Positions 61,082 through 64,000 of a stretch of DNA of 64,000 nt are shown here, piece after piece. The stretch comes from Halobium salinum (GTDB taxonomy: Archaea; Halobacteriota; Halobacteria; Halobacteriales; Haloferacaceae), in the NCBI RefSeq assembly GCF_026586625.1, contig NZ_JAODIW010000006.1, positions 256,151 through 320,150 on the forward strand. The letters run 5' to 3'. The notes under the pieces are model-generated. The model had not been told where the DNA came from and searched no databases. It saw nothing but the letters and a program-made list of their open reading frames with translations. Position 1 is the stretch's first letter. The number at the start of each line of letters is the position of its first letter. The position numbers and the translations under genes were made by a program.

Positions 61082-61249
61082 ATGGCAGACCTCATCGTCA
61101 AGGCAGCCGTCAAGGAGTACCTCAGCAACCAGAACGTCGCGTCGGACTTCTACGACTCGCTCGACGAGGAAGTGAAGGGCCTGCTCGACGACGCCGCCCG
61201 ACGCGCCGAGGAGAACGACCGGAAGACGGTCCAGCCGCGCGACCTGTAA
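61082..61249 (+). CDS. Histone-fold micro-protein (DUF1931/HAP3-like)
   Basis: 55-aa acidic helical protein MADLIVKAAVKEYLSNQNVA..., with the helix SDFYDSLDEEVKGLLDDAARRAEENDRKTVQPRDL typical of a histone-fold half (RKTVxPRD is the archaeal histone-type loop). A U-rich stretch follows the stop. Probably a small DNA-associated protein; whether it dimerises with the main haloarchaeal histone is unknown. Confidence 0.82.
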   Translation: MADLIVKAAVKEYLSNQNVASDFYDSLDEEVKGLLDDAARRAEENDRKTVQPRDL

Positions 61250-61348
61250 ACCCGGCCCACACCCACTTCTTCGTATTTTCAGCCGTGTAGCGACCGCGCC
61301 GTCTCGGCACCCACCGCGACGCCGCAAGCGGCGGGTTCGAGCCGCCGG

Positions 61349-62044
61349 CTACAGCTCCCGCACCCGGACGCCGTCCGCCGTGCCGACGTGAACCTCGTCG
61401 GCCAGCGCGACGAACAGCCCGTGCTCGACGACCCCCGGCGTCGCCGAGAGGGTCCGTGCGAGCGCCTCCGGCGAGTCGATTCGGCCGAAGTCACAGTCCA
61501 CGACGAGGTTTCCGTTGTCGGTGACGACGGGGCCGTCCTTCCGTTCTGCCGTCCGGAGCGCCGGCTCGCCACCCGCCGCCCGGAGCGCCGCCTCGACCGT
61601 CGGGAGCGCGTCGGGTAGCAGTTCCACGGGGACGGGATGCGAGAGCGCGTCGGCCTCCTTCGAGGGGTCGGCGACGACGACGAACCGCGCCGCTGCCGCG
61701 TCCACGACTTTCTCCCGGGCGTGGGCCGCGCCGCCGCCTTTCACGAGGTCGCCGTCGGCGACCTGGTCTGCACCGTCGATAGCGAGGTCGATGCCCCCGG
61801 CGTCCATCGCCTCGTCCAGTGCGAGCAGGGGGACGCCCGCCTCGCGCGCCAGCCGTCGCGCGTCGAAGGAGGTGGGGACCCCGTGTACGTCGAGGCCGGC
61901 GTCGACCTCGCGGCCGAGCGCCCGAATCGCGTGGGCCGCGGTGCTCCCCGTCCCGAGGCCGACGACGTCGCCGTCGACGACGAGGTCGGCCGCGCTCTCG
62001 CCCGCCCGCCGCTTCGCCGCGTCGCTCCCACCTTCCGTCTTCAT
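61349..62044 (-). CDS. rpiA: Ribose-5-phosphate isomerase A
   Basis: 231-aa RpiA interconverting ribose-5-P and ribulose-5-P. Motifs: GLGTGSTAAHAIRALG (phosphate-binding loop), the active-site aspartates in DLAIDGADQV, and KGGGAAHAREKVV with the catalytic Glu. In haloarchaea it serves nucleotide precursor supply. Ends convergently with the histone-fold gene. Confidence 0.94.
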   Translation of the reverse strand: MKTEGGSDAAKRRAGESAADLVVDGDVVGLGTGSTAAHAIRALGREVDAGLDVHGVPTSFDARRLAREAGVPLLALDEAMDAGGIDLAIDGADQVADGDLVKGGGAAHAREKVVDAAAARFVVVADPSKEADALSHPVPVELLPDALPTVEAALRAAGGEPALRTAERKDGPVVTDNGNLVVDCDFGRIDSPEALARTLSATPGVVEHGLFVALADEVHVGTADGVRVREL

Positions 62045-62112
62045 GCTCGTGGCCTCTCGGTCGGAGGTGAAAAACCCGGTCGGACCCCGTCCGGCCGCCG
62101 ACCCCCCGTTTC

Positions 62113-62682
62113 ATGTCGAGCGGCGTAGAACTCCCGACGATGTCCCTCCACGTCGGCCTCCTCCCGGCCCTCCCGCCGGGCCTCGCGCTCGCTCCGTTGG
62201 CGTCCCCGCCGCCGTCGGCCCTCCCGCTGGCCTCGCCGACCGTCTCGTTGCTCGTCCGGTGGCTCCACGTCGTCGCCGCGACCGTCGCGCTCGGCGGTGC
62301 CGTCCTGCTCTGGGGGGTCCTCCGCGACTCGTCCGTCGTCGACCTCGACTTCGACACGGACAGTACCCTCACGCTCGCGACCGCCTACGAGTGGCTGTTC
62401 TGGGTCGCCCTCGGCGCCCTCGTCATGACCGGCGTCGGCAACCTCGGTACCTACGCGCCGGCGATTCCCGGCGGCTCCTGGGCCGCGGCGATGACCTGGA
62501 AGCTGGCGGCCGTCTTCCTCGTCCTCGTCGGCTCCGCGGTTCGAACGCTGCTCGTCGTCCGGTGGCGAGACGGCGGCGCGTCGGCGCCGGACCGACGCCG
62601 CGTGCTCCGGGTCGGCTACGCCGCGACGGCGCTCGCCCTCGCCGGCGTCGTCGCACTCGCGGAGGTGTTGGCCCATGGCTGA
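62113..62682 (+). CDS. CopD-like membrane protein
   Basis: 189-aa protein with a hydrophobic N-terminal segment and four helices. The second helix reads VRWLHVVAATVALGGAV, the CopD-type His-containing signature; RTLLVVRW and a final helix close the domain. CopD-like proteins are linked to copper or heme handling. ATG at 62113 or, in frame, 62140; I list the first. It overlaps the next gene by 8 bp, so they form an operon. Confidence 0.75.
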   Translation: MSSGVELPTMSLHVGLLPALPPGLALAPLASPPPSALPLASPTVSLLVRWLHVVAATVALGGAVLLWGVLRDSSVVDLDFDTDSTLTLATAYEWLFWVALGALVMTGVGNLGTYAPAIPGGSWAAAMTWKLAAVFLVLVGSAVRTLLVVRWRDGGASAPDRRRVLRVGYAATALALAGVVALAEVLAHG

Positions 62683-63220
62683 CGCCGAGCGGTCCGACCC
62701 GGTCCGTCTGCGCGACTGGGCGCTCGCGACGCTGCACACGACCCTCTTCGTCCTGCTTCCGCTGCTCGCCGCCTTCGCCGTGAGCGCCCCCGGCCGCATC
62801 GGCGACGTGCTCGGAGGGCTCGACACGAGCCTCGGCCTCGCGCTGTTCGCCTACCTCTGGCTCGTGCTCTGGCTCGCCACTCGGCGGGCGCTCGCGGCCG
62901 CCACCGCCGGGTCGCTCACCTCCCGCTCGGCGCTCCGGGCCGGACTCGTCTGGGGAGCCGTCGCGGGCGTCGGGTTCGTCGGGCCGCTCCTCCTCCTCTC
63001 CGGCCTCGCCGTCTTCGTCACCTCGGGGAACGTCTTCTTCCTCCTCGTCGTCGCGGGCGTCGGCTCGCTCGTGGCGACCGTCGTCGGGGCGGTGCTGGGA
63101 CTCGTGTTCGCGGCGGTGGACTTCGGGTTACTCGCGGTTGCGCGGCGACTCGCGGGCGTCGAGGGCGGCGGCGACCACGAGGGGACGACCGGCGACGCCG
63201 ACCCACCCTCCGGGGCCTGA
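62675..63220 (+). CDS. Unknown four-helix membrane protein
   Basis: 181-aa integral membrane protein with hydrophobic helices near residues 22-42, 50-70, 88-118 and 122-150 and an acidic/Gly tail. No recognised domain or metal ligand motif. Overlap with the copD-like gene suggests a shared complex or pathway. Function unknown. Confidence 0.75.
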   Translation: MADAERSDPVRLRDWALATLHTTLFVLLPLLAAFAVSAPGRIGDVLGGLDTSLGLALFAYLWLVLWLATRRALAAATAGSLTSRSALRAGLVWGAVAGVGFVGPLLLLSGLAVFVTSGNVFFLLVVAGVGSLVATVVGAVLGLVFAAVDFGLLAVARRLAGVEGGGDHEGTTGDADPPSGA

Positions 63221-63252
63221 ACGGCTAACCGGTTCGGGGCCCATCACCGTGC

Positions 63253-63969
63253 ATGGCACACGTCACCGACACGGAGTCGCCGGTCGCGGTCGTCGCCGGC
63301 GTCGGCCCCGGCCTCGGCGCCTCGCTCGCCCGTCGGTTCGCCCGCGAGGGCTGCCGGGTCGCCCTGTTCGCCCGCTCCGAGGCGTACGTCGAGGGACTCG
63401 CCGACGACCTTCCCGACCCCGGGGAGGGGCTCGGCGTCCGCGTCGACCTCGGCAACCCGGCCTCGATTCGGCAAGGGTTCGAGCGCGTCCGCGAGGCGTT
63501 CGGTCCCGTCGACCTGCTCGTCAACCACGCCAGCGCCTCGCCCTGGGATGGACTGCTCGACTGCACGGTCCGCGACTTCGACGACGCCCTCGACGTGGGC
63601 GTCCGCGGCGCGTTCTGTTGCTCGCAGGAGGCCGTCTCGGACATGCTCGACGCCGGCGGCGGCACCGTCGTCTTCACCGGCGCCACGACCTCGGTACGCG
63701 GCCGGAAGGGAGCCGTCGCCTTCTCCGCCGCGAAGTTCGGCGCCCGCGGGCTCGCCGAGTCGATGGCGCGCGAACTCGGCCCCGAGGGGATTCACGTCGC
63801 CCACGTCGTCCTGGACGGTGGGATTCTGCCTCCGGACCGCGAGGTCGACGACCCCGAGAACTACCTCGACCCCGACGCCATCGCCGACTCCTACTGGCAT
63901 CTCGCCACCCAGGACCGGTCGGCGTGGACGCTGGAACTGGACCTGCGGCCGCACACCGAGAGTTTCTAA
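63253..63969 (+). CDS. Short-chain dehydrogenase/reductase-like protein lacking catalytic Tyr
   Basis: 238-aa Rossmann-fold SDR. Cofactor loop GVGPGLG (16-22), the NNAG-equivalent NHAS (91-94), and active-site helix FSAAKFGARGLAESMAREL, where the catalytic YxxxK reads Phe157-x-x-x-Lys161. The sequence IHVAHVVLDGGI follows, typical of a divergent SDR subgroup with altered active sites. It may be a non-redox or weakly active member. The stop is followed by CCACCTTTTTCTG, a T-run terminator-like signal. Confidence 0.85.
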   Translation: MAHVTDTESPVAVVAGVGPGLGASLARRFAREGCRVALFARSEAYVEGLADDLPDPGEGLGVRVDLGNPASIRQGFERVREAFGPVDLLVNHASASPWDGLLDCTVRDFDDALDVGVRGAFCCSQEAVSDMLDAGGGTVVFTGATTSVRGRKGAVAFSAAKFGARGLAESMARELGPEGIHVAHVVLDGGILPPDREVDDPENYLDPDAIADSYWHLATQDRSAWTLELDLRPHTESF

Positions 63970-63970
63970 C

Positions 63971-63985
63971 CCACCTTTTTCTGCG
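63971..63985 (+). terminator. T-run after the SDR gene
   Basis: Five T residues directly after the stop codon are the usual shape of an archaeal intrinsic termination signal. No hairpin is needed. Confidence 0.35.
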
Positions 63986-64000
63986 TCGGGGGGGGGGGGG

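Overview
The window is a stretch of haloarchaeal (class Halobacteria) chromosome. It has very high GC, acidic proteins, many leaderless genes with a TATA element about 27 bp before the start codon, and signature genes such as a SAMP2 ubiquitin-like modifier, two TatC types, Bat-type HTH regulators, aIF5B, two RFC small subunits, PCNA, pyruvoyl arginine decarboxylase and the plant-type [2Fe-2S] halobacterial ferredoxin. I would guess a Haloferacales-like genus, but that is an impression, not a result. I found no rRNA or convincing tRNA and no CRISPR array. One mobile element is present, a tnpB-only IS200/IS605-like (IS1341-type) element at 52.1-53.6 kb.

Layout. 0-5 kb: end of a membrane protein; rfcC-asd pair; a DUF4382 lipoprotein; a SHOCT-domain membrane protein; RNase Z. 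5-9.4 kb: DUF460 coiled-coil protein, PdaD (agmatine supply), a small conserved protein and a frameshifted two-helix membrane gene. 9.4-18.5 kb: aIF5B divergent from PRC-barrel/nob1, GlmM-type mutase, coiled-coil protein coupled to hisI, prepilin peptidase, ferredoxin, PiT-type phosphate permease. 18.5-22 kb is accessory-like: two tiny lipoproteins with related promoters, a possible decayed third copy, and between them a membrane-tethered winged-helix regulator with calcium-type repeats.

22-30.5 kb: a 2-oxoacid dehydrogenase operon (pdhA-pdhB-pdhC-lpdA), lipA and otsA. Together pdh and lipA form a lipoylated-complex region. 30.8-37.2 kb: two Bat-type regulators around a MATE exporter and micro zinc-ribbon proteins, then a Ski2-like helicase. 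37.3-46.5 kb: LarE (nickel-pincer cofactor sulfur insertion), a phosphatase, an SRPBCC protein, divergent TatC and double-TatC translocase genes, an RHH protein coupled to a queuosine/archaeosine precursor transporter, a zinc micro-protein and RlmE. 46.6-52.1 kb: NosD-like beta-helix protein, amphi-Trp protein, PCNA, MFS exporter and a CxxC protein.

52.1-54.1 kb: the tnpB element followed by a striking array of GCGAAGC-tipped hairpins. 54.1-58.6 kb: RFC small subunit; a cluster with an unknown 70-aa protein, SAMP2 and a GNAT protein with a DDT-repeat tail; a second phosphohexomutase; an FMN reductase followed by a 29-30 bp tandem repeat. 58.7-64 kb: F420/quinone-reductase-like protein, GIY-YIG protein, another zinc micro-protein, LarB, a histone-fold micro-protein, RpiA, CopD-like and membrane proteins, and an SDR lacking its catalytic Tyr.

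Most of the window is core replication, translation and metabolism. The parts least explained by known gene families are 18.5-21.7 kb and 53.5-54.0 kb.
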